Below are positions 1-7,871 of a stretch of 16,391 nt of DNA, piece after piece. The notes beneath the pieces are model-generated. The model ran no database searches and had not been told where the DNA came from. It saw nothing but the letters and a program-made list of their open reading frames with translations. Numbering within the stretch: position 1 is the first letter of the stretch; the number at the start of each line of letters is the position of its first letter. The position numbers and the translations under genes were made by a program. Location of the stretch: assembly GCA_023407575.1 (NCBI GenBank), contig JAEYLX010000030.1:1-16391 (forward strand), read 5' to 3'. The stretch comes from Bacillota bacterium (GTDB taxonomy: Bacteria > Bacillota > Clostridia > Lachnospirales > Lachnospiraceae).

Positions 1-120
1 CCTATGTTTTATTTTTGTGGTTGGCAAACCCACAATCATAATAACATAGGAGTTTTTTTACTTGAAGCTGAAGCTAGTTGGGGACACACCTGCATAGCAG
101 GTGGTTTATTTTCTCTGTGA
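1..120. other. Structured AT-rich DNA at the left edge, possible gene tail or mobile-element end
   Basis: Two stem-loops can be read here. The first is nested: CCTATGTT (1-8) pairs with AACATAGG (43-50), and inside it TTGTGG pairs with CCACAA around a short loop; a run of seven T follows at 54-60, as in an intrinsic terminator of a gene left of the window. The second is CACCTGC (87-93) with GCAGGTG (97-103) around a three-base loop, followed by a T-rich stretch. A tandem GAAGCT repeat lies at 64-75. Frame 1 is open from base 1 to TGA at 118-120 (39 codons), so a truncated gene tail cannot be excluded, but I recognise no protein in it. Compact hairpins like the second are also seen at the right ends of IS200/IS605-type elements; this is only a guess here. 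Confidence 0.35.
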
Positions 121-131
121 TACAATAAAGA

Positions 132-163
132 AAAGCCAAGAGAATATACTCTTGGCTTTATTT
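132..163. terminator. Bidirectional intrinsic terminator
   Basis: An 11-bp perfect stem, AAAGCCAAGAG (132-142) with CTCTTGGCTTT (149-159), closes a six-base AATATA loop. A-rich sequence on the left and T-rich sequence on the right would let it work in both directions. It insulates whatever lies left of the window from the promoter at 230-258. Confidence 0.8.
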
Positions 164-229
164 ATGTAATTAAGTATTTGCAAGGATTATCTGACCTGTA
201 AAATGTAAAATTATCTCATTTAAATCTGG

Positions 230-258
230 TTGACGAAAAAAATAAATGGAGTTATAAT
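230..258 (+). promoter_or_regulatory. Sigma-A-type promoter for the DUF6323/DUF6179 unit
   Basis: TTGACG (230-235) and TATAAT (253-258) are separated by exactly 17 bases, a near-perfect vegetative promoter. Transcription would start near 265, giving an AT-rich leader of about 105 bases before the ATG at 371. No other gene start lies between, so it most likely drives the pair at 371-2177. Confidence 0.75.
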
Positions 259-370
259 AAACTAATCAACGCCATTTTATATAAAAATATAATAATACAT
301 TTATACTATAGCACAAATTCGCTGTACTGTCAATATCTTTTTTAAAAAAATTTTGAAAGGGGATATTTAT

Positions 371-883
371 ATGAAGCAAGATTATTTACTCCTACCAATT
401 TCATTACAGAATTCCCAAACTACACAAGCAGTTAGAAATTGCAATGAGCTTACAAGGAAGTATGGTTTGCAGCTGAAGGAACCAGAAATTCAATTTTTAA
501 TTGAAAATAGAAAAGAAAGTCTGCAAAAATATGGACGTATTGAGTTTGGTGGAGGTGTCCTTCAAAAGATTATTATTGAATTCAGTGATTCGCCCTATCT
601 ATATCAGGATAATTATGCAGATACACTAGCAGAGTTGCAGGAAATCTTTTATTATTTCAAAAATGAAACTTTAGAAGAATTACCCGATAATGAGCTGATT
701 AGTATTATGAAGAAATATTTTGATGATATCTGTCAGGGTTCCACAGATTATTTAAAAGAGACGATACTGGAGAATTACTGCAGGGATGTGAGATACGGAG
801 AAAAAGGATATCAGGATATTGACGGATATGAGGAGGATTATACACATTTTCTGGACTATGATAGAGAGGAATGGGAGTGGTAA
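371..883 (+). CDS. DUF6323-like protein of unknown function
   Basis: Encodes 170 residues. The ATG at 371 is chosen over an in-frame TTG at 353 because GAAAGGGG (355-362) sits about eight bases upstream of the ATG as a ribosome binding site. The protein is soluble, has no signal peptide or membrane segment, and is strongly acidic towards the C-terminus, ending in a stretch rich in Tyr, Asp, Glu and Trp. An N-terminal part with a YLLLPISLQN-like start and a central IEFGGGVLQKIIIEF segment match my memory of the DUF6323 family of Clostridia. The stop codon is followed after one base by the ATG of the next gene, so the two are co-transcribed and probably translationally coupled. The function is unknown; the pairing with a DUF6179 partner is the main clue. 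Confidence 0.7.
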   Translation: MKQDYLLLPISLQNSQTTQAVRNCNELTRKYGLQLKEPEIQFLIENRKESLQKYGRIEFGGGVLQKIIIEFSDSPYLYQDNYADTLAELQEIFYYFKNETLEELPDNELISIMKKYFDDICQGSTDYLKETILENYCRDVRYGEKGYQDIDGYEEDYTHFLDYDREEWEW

Positions 884-884
884 T

Positions 885-2177
885 ATGAATCAATTAGATC
901 ATTATGGTTATTTTGATGAAGGTATTCTTGACAGTGAAAAGTATTTTCAATCTTTTTTTACAGAAATTTGTGAAAGGCAGCTTATCTCGGAAGTACAAAT
1001 GGAACATATACAAATAGAATTGTTGGAATTAATGGAGAAAGAAGTAGTTCGATATACCAATGATGAAAGTAGTTCTATTCCTGTAGAAAAAGCTCAAGAG
1101 ATTCTGCAGTCCATATGCTTTAGTATCGGGTTTTATTTGAAATCTGTTTCACCTATGGTACAGAAACTGGATACTTTAAGAGACGGGAAATTATTAGAGT
1201 TATATCATAATGGTTTGACAGGTGTTCAAAATTGTATAAAAGAGAGTAAGGTGCTGTATACCGAACTGCAGAAGGCAACTATGCCAGAGCTCAATAATTT
1301 TGCATACCAGGATACGATTTTTAAAGCTCTGCCAGAATTCTTTCATGATTATGAAATGGAGTTTGCCGCGCATATAACGCAAGCCTCTATTGACTATCCA
1401 TTATCTGAAGTGGTGGAAAATCTTAGTGGGGTGGAATATATTTATGCCTACTTACAACGCCTATCATTAGAACAGAGTTTTTTAAATGAATTTACCGTAC
1501 AAGATATAAATCTTCTATTAAAATATTACGATGAGCAAGCAAAACATATGTTAATTAATATTTATGAAGTTATACTATGTAATTCCTTTGCATGTACTCT
1601 GCTTGATCAAAAACTAGAGCGATTGCTATTAAATATGCAAGAGTTGGATTGGATTAAGGAGCATTTGAGTTCTTTAGCGGATGCTGAACTGGAAAAGAGC
1701 TGTGAACAAGTATTTAATTCCATTAGTGAGCAGTTAAATCTTTCAGTAGAGTTAACAAATTATAATAAAAGAGCGTATATTCGCATTCTACCCAGATTAA
1801 AACATAATCTGCAAACGAATACCTTGAATAATTTCTTTGTTGTAGCAACAGCTTCAAAGGAGGGGATGGAGGCATTTGAAGATGGAGCTTCTATGTCGGA
1901 TGAGCATCTTCGCGATTTTATTGAAGTGTTGCGTGAGATTCCCACAACGGCAGAGAAAATATCTTTACTTAAAAATACGGTTCAAAGTCAGTCAGACTTA
2001 ATTGAATTGTTAGAGGAATGTTTTGAAGAGGATGAGTATGAAGAGGTTATGAACTCCTTTAGCGAACTTGAGAAGGATGTGCTTCGAAGAAGTCTTCTAT
2101 ACTTAGGGGGTTATTTAATTATAGAAGATTATGAACCACAGAAGAAATGGGAGGAATTTCTCTTTCTACAAAAGTAG
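885..2177 (+). CDS. DUF6179-like protein of unknown function
   Basis: Encodes 430 residues from the ATG at 885, one base after the upstream stop; GGGAG at 873-877, inside the end of the previous gene, is its ribosome binding site. An in-frame ATG at 819 lies inside the upstream gene and is unlikely. The sequence is almost entirely predicted helix, rich in Leu, Glu and Gln, with no membrane segment and no recognisable catalytic motif. A very acidic run (LEECFEEDEYEEV) occurs near residue 380, and the protein ends with hydrophobic YLGGYLIIEDY-like sequence. I recognise it as DUF6179-like, a family I recall next to DUF6323 proteins. The all-helical character would suit a scaffold or binding role, but this is inference. 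No terminator is visible before the next gene at 2327. Confidence 0.7.
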   Translation: MNQLDHYGYFDEGILDSEKYFQSFFTEICERQLISEVQMEHIQIELLELMEKEVVRYTNDESSSIPVEKAQEILQSICFSIGFYLKSVSPMVQKLDTLRDGKLLELYHNGLTGVQNCIKESKVLYTELQKATMPELNNFAYQDTIFKALPEFFHDYEMEFAAHITQASIDYPLSEVVENLSGVEYIYAYLQRLSLEQSFLNEFTVQDINLLLKYYDEQAKHMLINIYEVILCNSFACTLLDQKLERLLLNMQELDWIKEHLSSLADAELEKSCEQVFNSISEQLNLSVELTNYNKRAYIRILPRLKHNLQTNTLNNFFVVATASKEGMEAFEDGASMSDEHLRDFIEVLREIPTTAEKISLLKNTVQSQSDLIELLEECFEEDEYEEVMNSFSELEKDVLRRSLLYLGGYLIIEDYEPQKKWEEFLFLQK

Positions 2178-2259
2178 TATTTATTATTGTTCATCCCTGT
2201 AAGATTTATGACATGGGTTCGATAACTGTTTTCAAAATTATTTATTGCTGATTTAATAC

Positions 2260-2288
2260 TTGATAGAGGCTGAATGATTTGATAATAT
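2260..2288 (+). promoter_or_regulatory. Possible weak promoter before the HAD hydrolase gene
   Basis: TTGATA (2260-2265) is a fair -35 box. The best -10 candidates are TAATAT (2283-2288, spacer 17) and GATAAT (2281-2286, spacer 15); neither combination is close to consensus. Read-through from the upstream pair is an alternative, since no terminator is seen after 2177. Confidence 0.3.
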
Positions 2289-2326
2289 GAAAAAGTAGGA
2301 AATTGGCATACAGGAGGATAACAGAT

Positions 2327-3043
2327 ATGAATACATTTATTTTTGACCTTGACGGAACCTTATTACCAATGCCGGATCAAAATTTATTTCTTAACCTTTA
2401 TATGAAGAATTTATCAAAGAAGATGCTGTCTCAAGGTATGGAAGCAGAGAAAACCATGAATGCACTTTTGGCTGGTACACAGGCAATGATAGAGAATGAT
2501 GGGTCAATGACCAATGAAGAACGGTTCTGGAGTGTCTTTACCAGTATTTTAGGTGAAACTGCCAGAAAGCTTGAAGAATTTTTTGATCAATATTATCGCA
2601 ATGAATTCATAGCAGCAAAGAATAGTACTGGTATCCATCCATTGGCGAAGGAATGTATTCAGACCTTAAAGGATAAAGGATATACAGTTGTACTGGCTAC
2701 AAATCCGATTTTCCCCAGAATTGCAACCTTAACTAGAATTGAATGGGCAGGATTAAATCATGATGACTTTTCACTGATAACAACCTATGAAAATAGTTCC
2801 TATTGTAAGCCAAATCTGAACTATTATGAAAACATTCTTACGCTCATAAATAAACAACCTTCGGAATGCATTATGATTGGTAATGATGTTCGAGATGACA
2901 TGTGTGCTGCAGCGCTTGGAATGGAGACCTTTTTATTAAAGGATTGCCTCATCTGTTCAGATGATGAAGATATTACTGGGTATCCACAAGGTGACTTTAT
3001 GGACTTGAAAAGAATGATAGATGAGCTTCCAATAATTTGTTAA
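2327..3043 (+). CDS. HAD-superfamily hydrolase (phosphatase-like)
   Basis: Encodes 238 residues from the ATG at 2327, with AGGAGG at 2312-2317 nine bases upstream. An in-frame TTG at 2303 lies before that site and is rejected. The four HAD motifs are present in order: motif I FDLDGT with nucleophile Asp7 and acid/base Asp9, motif II LATNP with Thr125, motif III Lys161 in CKPN, and motif IV GNDVRDD with Asp187, Asp190 and Asp191. A helical insert between motifs I and II (about residues 15-100) is a type C1 cap, as in phosphoglycolate phosphatase and beta-phosphoglucomutase relatives. It should be a cytoplasmic Mg-dependent phosphatase; the substrate cannot be read from sequence. It ends before a strong bidirectional terminator shared with the convergent gene at 3151. 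Confidence 0.85.
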   Translation: MNTFIFDLDGTLLPMPDQNLFLNLYMKNLSKKMLSQGMEAEKTMNALLAGTQAMIENDGSMTNEERFWSVFTSILGETARKLEEFFDQYYRNEFIAAKNSTGIHPLAKECIQTLKDKGYTVVLATNPIFPRIATLTRIEWAGLNHDDFSLITTYENSSYCKPNLNYYENILTLINKQPSECIMIGNDVRDDMCAAALGMETFLLKDCLICSDDEDITGYPQGDFMDLKRMIDELPIIC

Positions 3044-3068
3044 GTGGGAGGTTGTTTCACTATATGCG

Positions 3069-3095
3069 GAAAAGAGTGCTTGAGGCACTCTTTTC
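3069..3095. terminator. Bidirectional intrinsic terminator between convergent genes
   Basis: An 11-bp perfect stem, GAAAAGAGTGC (3069-3079) with GCACTCTTTTC (3085-3095), encloses a five-base loop. The A-rich and T-rich ends of the stem serve as the U-tract in each direction. It lies between the HAD gene and the minus-strand membrane protein gene. Confidence 0.8.
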
Positions 3096-3150
3096 TGAAA
3101 AATATAATAGGAGAGGAACAATTTATATCTGAATGATTGGAATTAGCTAA

Positions 3151-3510
3151 CTAATAAAAGTATATAAAAAACGGAAGCAATGCAACCCAGACCAAATGTG
3201 TTAGGTTAACTAGTGTATATATGGTTAATGAGATGTTTACTGCAATATTAGATATGCGTAGTTGCTCGCTGTCCGCATCTTTTACCTCGTGATATAGGTA
3301 TAGTAAAAGTATGGCTGGCAGTATTACTTTAATTAGGATACTAATGAATGGGCTTTCTACTGCATTTATCATAAGAAAGTTAACTTCCTGAAAATACCCC
3401 GTCTGTAATAATAATAATGTAAACGTAATATCTGCTACATTAAGCAGATACAAAAGTATAAATTTTTTCCTGACCATTAATAAGTCGTAATTTTTTATAA
3501 ATGCTATCAT
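3151..3510 (-). CDS. Small membrane protein, DUF5658-like
   Basis: Encodes 119 residues on the minus strand, with a very strong ribosome binding site, AAGGAGGTGT (complement of 3515-3524), four bases before the ATG. Three to four hydrophobic segments are seen, at about residues 17-36, 55-73 and 89-117 (the last long enough for one or two helices). The conserved-looking NVADITFT in the first helix, the following EVNFLMINAV loop and the IKVILPAIL second helix match my picture of DUF5658, a small integral-membrane family of unknown function. It diverges from the NYN gene at 3706 across a 195-base intergenic region that must hold both promoters. Confidence 0.7.
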   Translation of the reverse strand: MIAFIKNYDLLMVRKKFILLYLLNVADITFTLLLLQTGYFQEVNFLMINAVESPFISILIKVILPAILLLYLYHEVKDADSEQLRISNIAVNISLTIYTLVNLTHLVWVALLPFFIYFY

Positions 3511-3634
3511 TCTTACACCTCCTTGGTTTCATTATTACCATTTAATTGGAAGTTAAACAAATTTATATTAATATATGCAGTACAAGCTGTATTTGGAAGA
3601 ATTATTTGAAATAATAATTGAATTTACCATTAAC

Positions 3635-3663
3635 TGTACAAAAAAAACATAAATGTGTATAAT
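3635..3663 (+). promoter_or_regulatory. Promoter for the NYN/metallopeptidase operon
   Basis: TGTACA (3635-3640, four of six matches to TTGACA) and a perfect TATAAT (3658-3663) are spaced by 17 bases. Transcription would start near 3670, about 36 bases before the ATG at 3706, leaving room for the AAAGGAGAG site. Confidence 0.6.
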
Positions 3664-3705
3664 AGCATTAGATTGATTTCGTAATAACCTGCAAAGGAGA
3701 GAAGC

Positions 3706-4632
3706 ATGTTAGAGGAAAAACGATTTGCTGTCTTAATTGATGCGGATAATGTATCTGCTAAGTATATTAAATATATTTTAGATGAATTAACTGGGTATGG
3801 AGTTGCAACCTATAAGCGTATCTATGGAGATTGGACGAAACCAAGTGCTGGTTCCTGGAAAGATGTATTACTAGAAAATTCTGTTACGCCAGTGCAGCAA
3901 TATGGCTATACTGTTGGTAAAAACGCTACAGATTCTGCGATGATTATAGATGCTATGGATATTCTATATTCTGGTAATGTAGAAGGGTTTTGTATTGTAT
4001 CCAGTGATAGTGATTTCACAAAATTAGCCTCCAGACTTCGTGAATCTGGAATGTTAATTGTGGGTATGGGAGAACGCAAGACACCGAAGCCTTTCATAGC
4101 AGCCTGTAATCAATTTAAATATTTGGATGTGTTAGCTGAATCAGAAAAGAAAAGCATGGAGATGGAAGAGAACCATGCAAAGTCTGATGTAAACAAGGAT
4201 AAGAATAAAAAAGCCGCTGTAAAGAAAGGGAAAGAGCTGGAACCTGACCTCAATAAGGTAATGAAAGCTCCTGTTGCTACAGAGAATGGCGATACTGTTA
4301 AAAATATGACTGATATCAGCGTGATAAAGTCAGCAATTATTAAAATGATGAATGAGGTTGATGAAGAAGAGCAACGAATGAATATGGGAGAGTTAGGCAG
4401 TAGGCTCGTAAAACGTTATCCGGATTTTGATGTTAGAAATTATGGAGATACAAAGCTATCCAAGTTCCTTAAAAAGTTTGATTTTCTCGAAATTGATACC
4501 AATGGTAAGGGTGGAAGTTCCATGTGGGTTACATTAAAATCTAATCCAGAGCAGCAGCCAGAGATTAAAACACAATCACTACCTGTACGGAGAAGAAGAA
4601 CCTATCATAAACGTGTTAAGGATCAACCATGA
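3706..4632 (+). CDS. NYN-domain (LabA-like PIN) protein with C-terminal OST-HTH/LOTUS domain
   Basis: Encodes 308 residues; AAAGGAGAG lies just upstream of the ATG. Residues 7-143 are a NYN domain, the PIN-like RNase fold, with acidic residues in the expected places: Asp12 and Asp14 in LIDADN, Asp76 and Asp82 in ATDSAMIIDAMD, and Asp101/Asp103 in SSDSDF. A charged, Lys-rich linker (about 145-200) follows. Residues 203-278 resemble an OST-HTH (LOTUS) winged-helix RNA-binding domain, including MNMGELGSRL and YGDTKLSKFLKKF. The tail is basic (RRRR at 295-298). Family knowledge suggests a metal-dependent RNase or RNA-binding protein acting in the cytoplasm; the target RNA is unknown. Its stop overlaps the next start in ATGA (4629-4632), so the metallopeptidase is translationally coupled. 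Confidence 0.85.
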   Translation: MLEEKRFAVLIDADNVSAKYIKYILDELTGYGVATYKRIYGDWTKPSAGSWKDVLLENSVTPVQQYGYTVGKNATDSAMIIDAMDILYSGNVEGFCIVSSDSDFTKLASRLRESGMLIVGMGERKTPKPFIAACNQFKYLDVLAESEKKSMEMEENHAKSDVNKDKNKKAAVKKGKELEPDLNKVMKAPVATENGDTVKNMTDISVIKSAIIKMMNEVDEEEQRMNMGELGSRLVKRYPDFDVRNYGDTKLSKFLKKFDFLEIDTNGKGGSSMWVTLKSNPEQQPEIKTQSLPVRRRRTYHKRVKDQP

Positions 4633-5321
4633 AATATATGAAAGTAGACCGGTTTACCATCGAACTGGAGAAAAAGAAAATTAAAAACATGTATTTAAAG
4701 GTGCATTCACCAGATGGAAGAATTCTAGTTACTGCACCTCTGCGTATGAAGGACGAAGAAATAAAAGCTTTTATCAGTACGAGATTGTCCTGGATTGAGG
4801 AACATCAAGCAAAAGTTTTACAAAAACCAATGCAAAAAGAGTTACATTATATCACAGGTGAAACGATAACCGTATGGGGCCAGAGTTATACATTAGATGT
4901 GTTGGAACAAATAAAACCTACCAGAGTATCCGTATTAGGGGATGTGCTACAGTTATCTGTTAGAAAAGACAGTACCTTGGAGCAGAGAAAAGCTGTTATT
5001 GATAAATGGTACAAAGAAAAACTATCCGAACAAATCCCAATTTTAATTCATAAATGGGAGAAGATTATTGGCGTGCAGGCGGGAGATTATCGTATTAGAG
5101 ACATGAAATCAAGATGGGGCTCCTGTAATATCCGGACGCATGAAATATGTATCAATCTTCAGCTTGTAAAAAGGCCGTTATGGTGTCTGGAGTATGTCGT
5201 TGTTCATGAATTGGTACATTTGCTGGAGAAAAGCCATAATAAAATATTCTGGGGATATATGGACAGGTTTTTGCCAGATTGGAAAAAAATACGATTAGAA
5301 TTAAAGGCAAATATACAATAA
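4629..5321 (+). CDS. YgjP/SprT-like zinc metallopeptidase (M48-type DUF45 family)
   Basis: Encodes 230 residues from the ATG at 4629, which overlaps the previous stop by four bases; ATG 4638 three codons later is an alternative. The family signatures are clear: MKSRWGSC (159-166) and the zinc site HELVH (193-197) with the third histidine at 203 in EKSHNKIFW. The N-terminal half (about 1-110) is the usual beta-rich region of this family. There is no signal peptide, so it is cytoplasmic. The family includes E. coli YgjP; physiological substrates are poorly known, and SprT relatives in eukaryotes cut proteins crosslinked to DNA. Coupling to an RNA-handling NYN protein suggests a joint role, which is inference. 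The operon ends at the terminator at 5393-5427. Confidence 0.88.
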   Translation: MKYMKVDRFTIELEKKKIKNMYLKVHSPDGRILVTAPLRMKDEEIKAFISTRLSWIEEHQAKVLQKPMQKELHYITGETITVWGQSYTLDVLEQIKPTRVSVLGDVLQLSVRKDSTLEQRKAVIDKWYKEKLSEQIPILIHKWEKIIGVQAGDYRIRDMKSRWGSCNIRTHEICINLQLVKRPLWCLEYVVVHELVHLLEKSHNKIFWGYMDRFLPDWKKIRLELKANIQ

Positions 5322-5392
5322 TTGTTGCACATTAAATAAAAAACATAAACTTTCATCGGATTCTTTAGTTAATCTATGAATAGAAATACTTA

Positions 5393-5427
5393 GCCGGATA
5401 CGTTATTATGGTATCCGGCGTTTTTTT
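5393..5427 (+). terminator. Intrinsic terminator of the NYN/metallopeptidase operon
   Basis: A 9-bp perfect stem, GCCGGATAC (5393-5401) with GTATCCGGC (5411-5419), closes a nine-base loop and is followed by G and seven T (5421-5427). Confidence 0.92.
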
Positions 5428-5520
5428 AGGCCGAACGCAACCAAAGCACGTTATATCAGCTTTGTTATAACACATTAAATTACTAGTTTGAATGCGCCTA
5501 CTGCATTCCTGACACAAGAA

Positions 5521-6723
5521 ATGAGGACGATTATAATCGAAAATATAGCAATTAAACGACGGATCGACTTGACTTTGACCGGTTCTAACATTATAACTTT
5601 TACTGCAGCATCCGTTTTTTTACCATATATATTATCAGCTTTTGTTTTAGCATTTTTATCAATCTATATTTTAGCTAATCAGCATACCAGGCAATTAATA
5701 TTTTTACATAAGGGTTCCAGAGCTTTAAAGGCATTCTTTGGCTACATGTTAGTTCTTCCTTTAATCTTCCATAACTGGAAAGGCTTTGCAGTTGGAATTG
5801 GTGTATTATTAATGCTAATTCTTGGACTATATCTTAGAAGTGTAATGACCAGAGATATCTTTGAAAATGTTCTTACTATGATCTGTACCCTAAGTTTGAC
5901 CAGTGCAGGTTATGCATTTTTAGAGAGTTTAGTTAATTACCTGGATGTTGGAAGAAATACACACCGCATCAGTGCAGTTTTCTCTCATCCAAATTATTTT
6001 GGAACCGTGGTAGCTACTGTAATCATTATTTGTACTTATAAAGTATTAACCAGCAATGAAAACAAATTATTATTTTGTACAATAGCAGGCTTCAATGTAT
6101 TTAGTCTTTACCTTTGTAAAAGCTTGTTTGCTTTTATAGAAGTATTTATAGGAATTGCCGTCTTATTAATTGTACTTAAAAGTTATAGATTACTTATACT
6201 TTGGCTGTCAGCAGCTGTGATAGGAGCTATTCTCATATTCCTATTAAATGTTAATTTAGTACCAAGACTATATGATGTTAGCGTTACTATAAAAATCAGG
6301 CTTAAAATATGGTCTTTAGCCTGGGAGCAGATTAAACAAAATCCTTTTTGGGGCCATGGCTTTATGTCTTTTGGGTATCTTTTTGATGCCTCCTATAAAA
6401 GTCGGCAAATCCCTCATTCCCATAGTATTTACTTAGATATGATTTTGAATTTTGGAATTATAGGCAGTGCATTATTCCTTTGGTACTTTGTTCGATTTTA
6501 CATCAATGTGTTTAAAGCTTGGTTAAAAAGAAAGAATAATCAGGTGGCGTCAATCATTCTTGCAGTAAGTGCTGCAGCTTTCGTCCATGGTGCAACAGAT
6601 TTAACGATACTTTGGATACAGACCCTACCCCTTTTCTTATTTCTTCTTGCAGGACAAGGGGCAGAAGAAAGAACAGAACAATTACCGGTAATACTAAACT
6701 ATTCGAATGAGGAAAAAAGCTAA
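5521..6723 (+). CDS. O-antigen ligase/polymerase-like (Wzy_C) membrane protein
   Basis: Encodes 400 residues from ATG 5521; a TTG at 5488 would add 11 residues. Neither start has a convincing ribosome binding site, so the N-terminus is uncertain. About ten hydrophobic segments cover the protein. The Wzy_C/O-antigen-ligase hallmarks are present: FSHPNYFG (about 154-161) in a periplasm-type loop, then after four or five helices the region WEQIKQNPFWGHGF and RQIPHSHSIYLDMILNFGIIG (about 268-315). The family joins or polymerises surface sugar chains on lipid carriers or proteins at the outer face of the membrane. No other glycan genes are adjacent, so the substrate cannot be guessed. The gene stands behind a terminator and would need its own promoter, which I could not find convincingly. 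Confidence 0.8.
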   Translation: MRTIIIENIAIKRRIDLTLTGSNIITFTAASVFLPYILSAFVLAFLSIYILANQHTRQLIFLHKGSRALKAFFGYMLVLPLIFHNWKGFAVGIGVLLMLILGLYLRSVMTRDIFENVLTMICTLSLTSAGYAFLESLVNYLDVGRNTHRISAVFSHPNYFGTVVATVIIICTYKVLTSNENKLLFCTIAGFNVFSLYLCKSLFAFIEVFIGIAVLLIVLKSYRLLILWLSAAVIGAILIFLLNVNLVPRLYDVSVTIKIRLKIWSLAWEQIKQNPFWGHGFMSFGYLFDASYKSRQIPHSHSIYLDMILNFGIIGSALFLWYFVRFYINVFKAWLKRKNNQVASIILAVSAAAFVHGATDLTILWIQTLPLFLFLLAGQGAEERTEQLPVILNYSNEEKS

Positions 6724-6739
6724 GTTCGCTTTTTGCATA
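6714..6739 (+). terminator. Possible weak terminator overlapping the stop codon of the ligase-like gene
   Basis: AAAAAGC (6714-6720) pairs with GCTTTTT (6728-6734) around a seven-base loop that contains the TAA stop. The stem is AT-rich with only two G-C pairs, so termination would be inefficient. Confidence 0.4.
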
Positions 6740-6825
6740 TTTTTATATTGATTTCACATACTAACTCAAAGAAATAAGATGTTTAACTAATCATCATATT
6801 AATGAGAAAAACGGAGATGGAAATC

Positions 6826-7779
6826 ATGTATTGTATAAAAAAATTACTTCATCCAGATATCTTTCAAGGAAGAAATAGAAAAAAACGTTATTTTGAAGGT
6901 TGGTATTTTCGATTTACAGACAGCAAAGGAGAGAAGACCTATGCTGTTATTCCGGGGGTATCCATTGGAAAATGGGATACCCATGCCTTTATTCAAGTAT
7001 TGGATGACAAGCATAAGGAATACTATTTCCACTATGAATTAAGCGATTTTGCCTACAATGAAGATAAGTTTGAAATTATGATAGGAGATAACTTTTTTTC
7101 AAAAAGCAGAATGAAGCTTAATCTTATAAGCAGTGAACTTAGTCTGATTGGCGATTTGTATTTTTGCAATATTCTTGAATATCCTAGAAGTGTACTTAGT
7201 CCAGGTGTAATGGGACCTTTTTTACTGGATCCTTGTATGGAATGCTATCATGACATTATTAACATCCAACATGAGATTATTGGTCATCTGAAAATTGCAG
7301 GAAAAAAAGTAGATTTTACAAATGGTATTGGTTACATTGAAAAAGACTGGGGACGTTCCATGCCAAGCAGCTGGATCTGGTTTCAATCAAACCACTTTCA
7401 ACCCGACAATGTATCTCTATCTATCAGCGTTGCTAAAATTCCTATGCATATTGGTAGCTTTACTGGTTTTATTGGAATGTTTCGATATAAAGATAGAATT
7501 TTTATGTTTACAACCTACAATGGCTCTAAAATTCAAAATCTTTACCGGAGTAAAAACAAAATCAGAATTACCTTCAAGGATTGTAGATTTCGATTAGATC
7601 TAAGTATTCGTTATGCAGAGGGCGGTTCAATAAAAGCACCAATGGAAGGTCTTATGAGCAGAAATATTACAGAATGTATTGATGCAGTGGTTAAAGTTCG
7701 TTTTTCTGATCGCTTTGGCTGCATATTATATGAGGGAATTGGAACCAACGGAGGATTTGAATTAGTAGAAGAGAAATAA
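6826..7779 (+). CDS. Tocopherol cyclase-like protein
   Basis: Encodes 317 residues from the ATG at 6826, chosen because GGAGATGG (6813-6820) is correctly spaced before it; in-frame ATGs at 6802 and 6817 precede or overlap that site. The sequence has the family pattern: RYFEGWYFRF (21-30) near the N-terminus, GYIEKDWGRSMPSSWIWFQ (169-187) in the middle, and a C-terminal EGLMSRNITECIDA segment with GFELVE at the end. Plant VTE1 members close the chromanol ring of vitamin E; bacterial members in anaerobes have no known tocopherol pathway, and their substrate is unknown, probably a lipid or prenyl-type compound. There is no signal peptide or clear membrane helix. Beta-rich composition fits the barrel-like fold of lipocalin-type relatives. 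It is followed after 92 bases by the secreted protein gene at 7872, with no terminator seen between. Confidence 0.8.
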   Translation: MYCIKKLLHPDIFQGRNRKKRYFEGWYFRFTDSKGEKTYAVIPGVSIGKWDTHAFIQVLDDKHKEYYFHYELSDFAYNEDKFEIMIGDNFFSKSRMKLNLISSELSLIGDLYFCNILEYPRSVLSPGVMGPFLLDPCMECYHDIINIQHEIIGHLKIAGKKVDFTNGIGYIEKDWGRSMPSSWIWFQSNHFQPDNVSLSISVAKIPMHIGSFTGFIGMFRYKDRIFMFTTYNGSKIQNLYRSKNKIRITFKDCRFRLDLSIRYAEGGSIKAPMEGLMSRNITECIDAVVKVRFSDRFGCILYEGIGTNGGFELVEEK

Positions 7780-7871
7780 CAAAAATTTAGTATAGTAGGA
7801 ACCTTCTGGTATTTGGCGGCGTCTAATGTTTGATTGACAACAAATACATTTTAACAAAAGGAGAGATTTCT

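Noticed and set aside
7322..7597. A 91-codon open frame inside the tocopherol-cyclase-like gene
   Set aside because: Out-of-frame shadow of conserved coding sequence, with no ribosome binding site.
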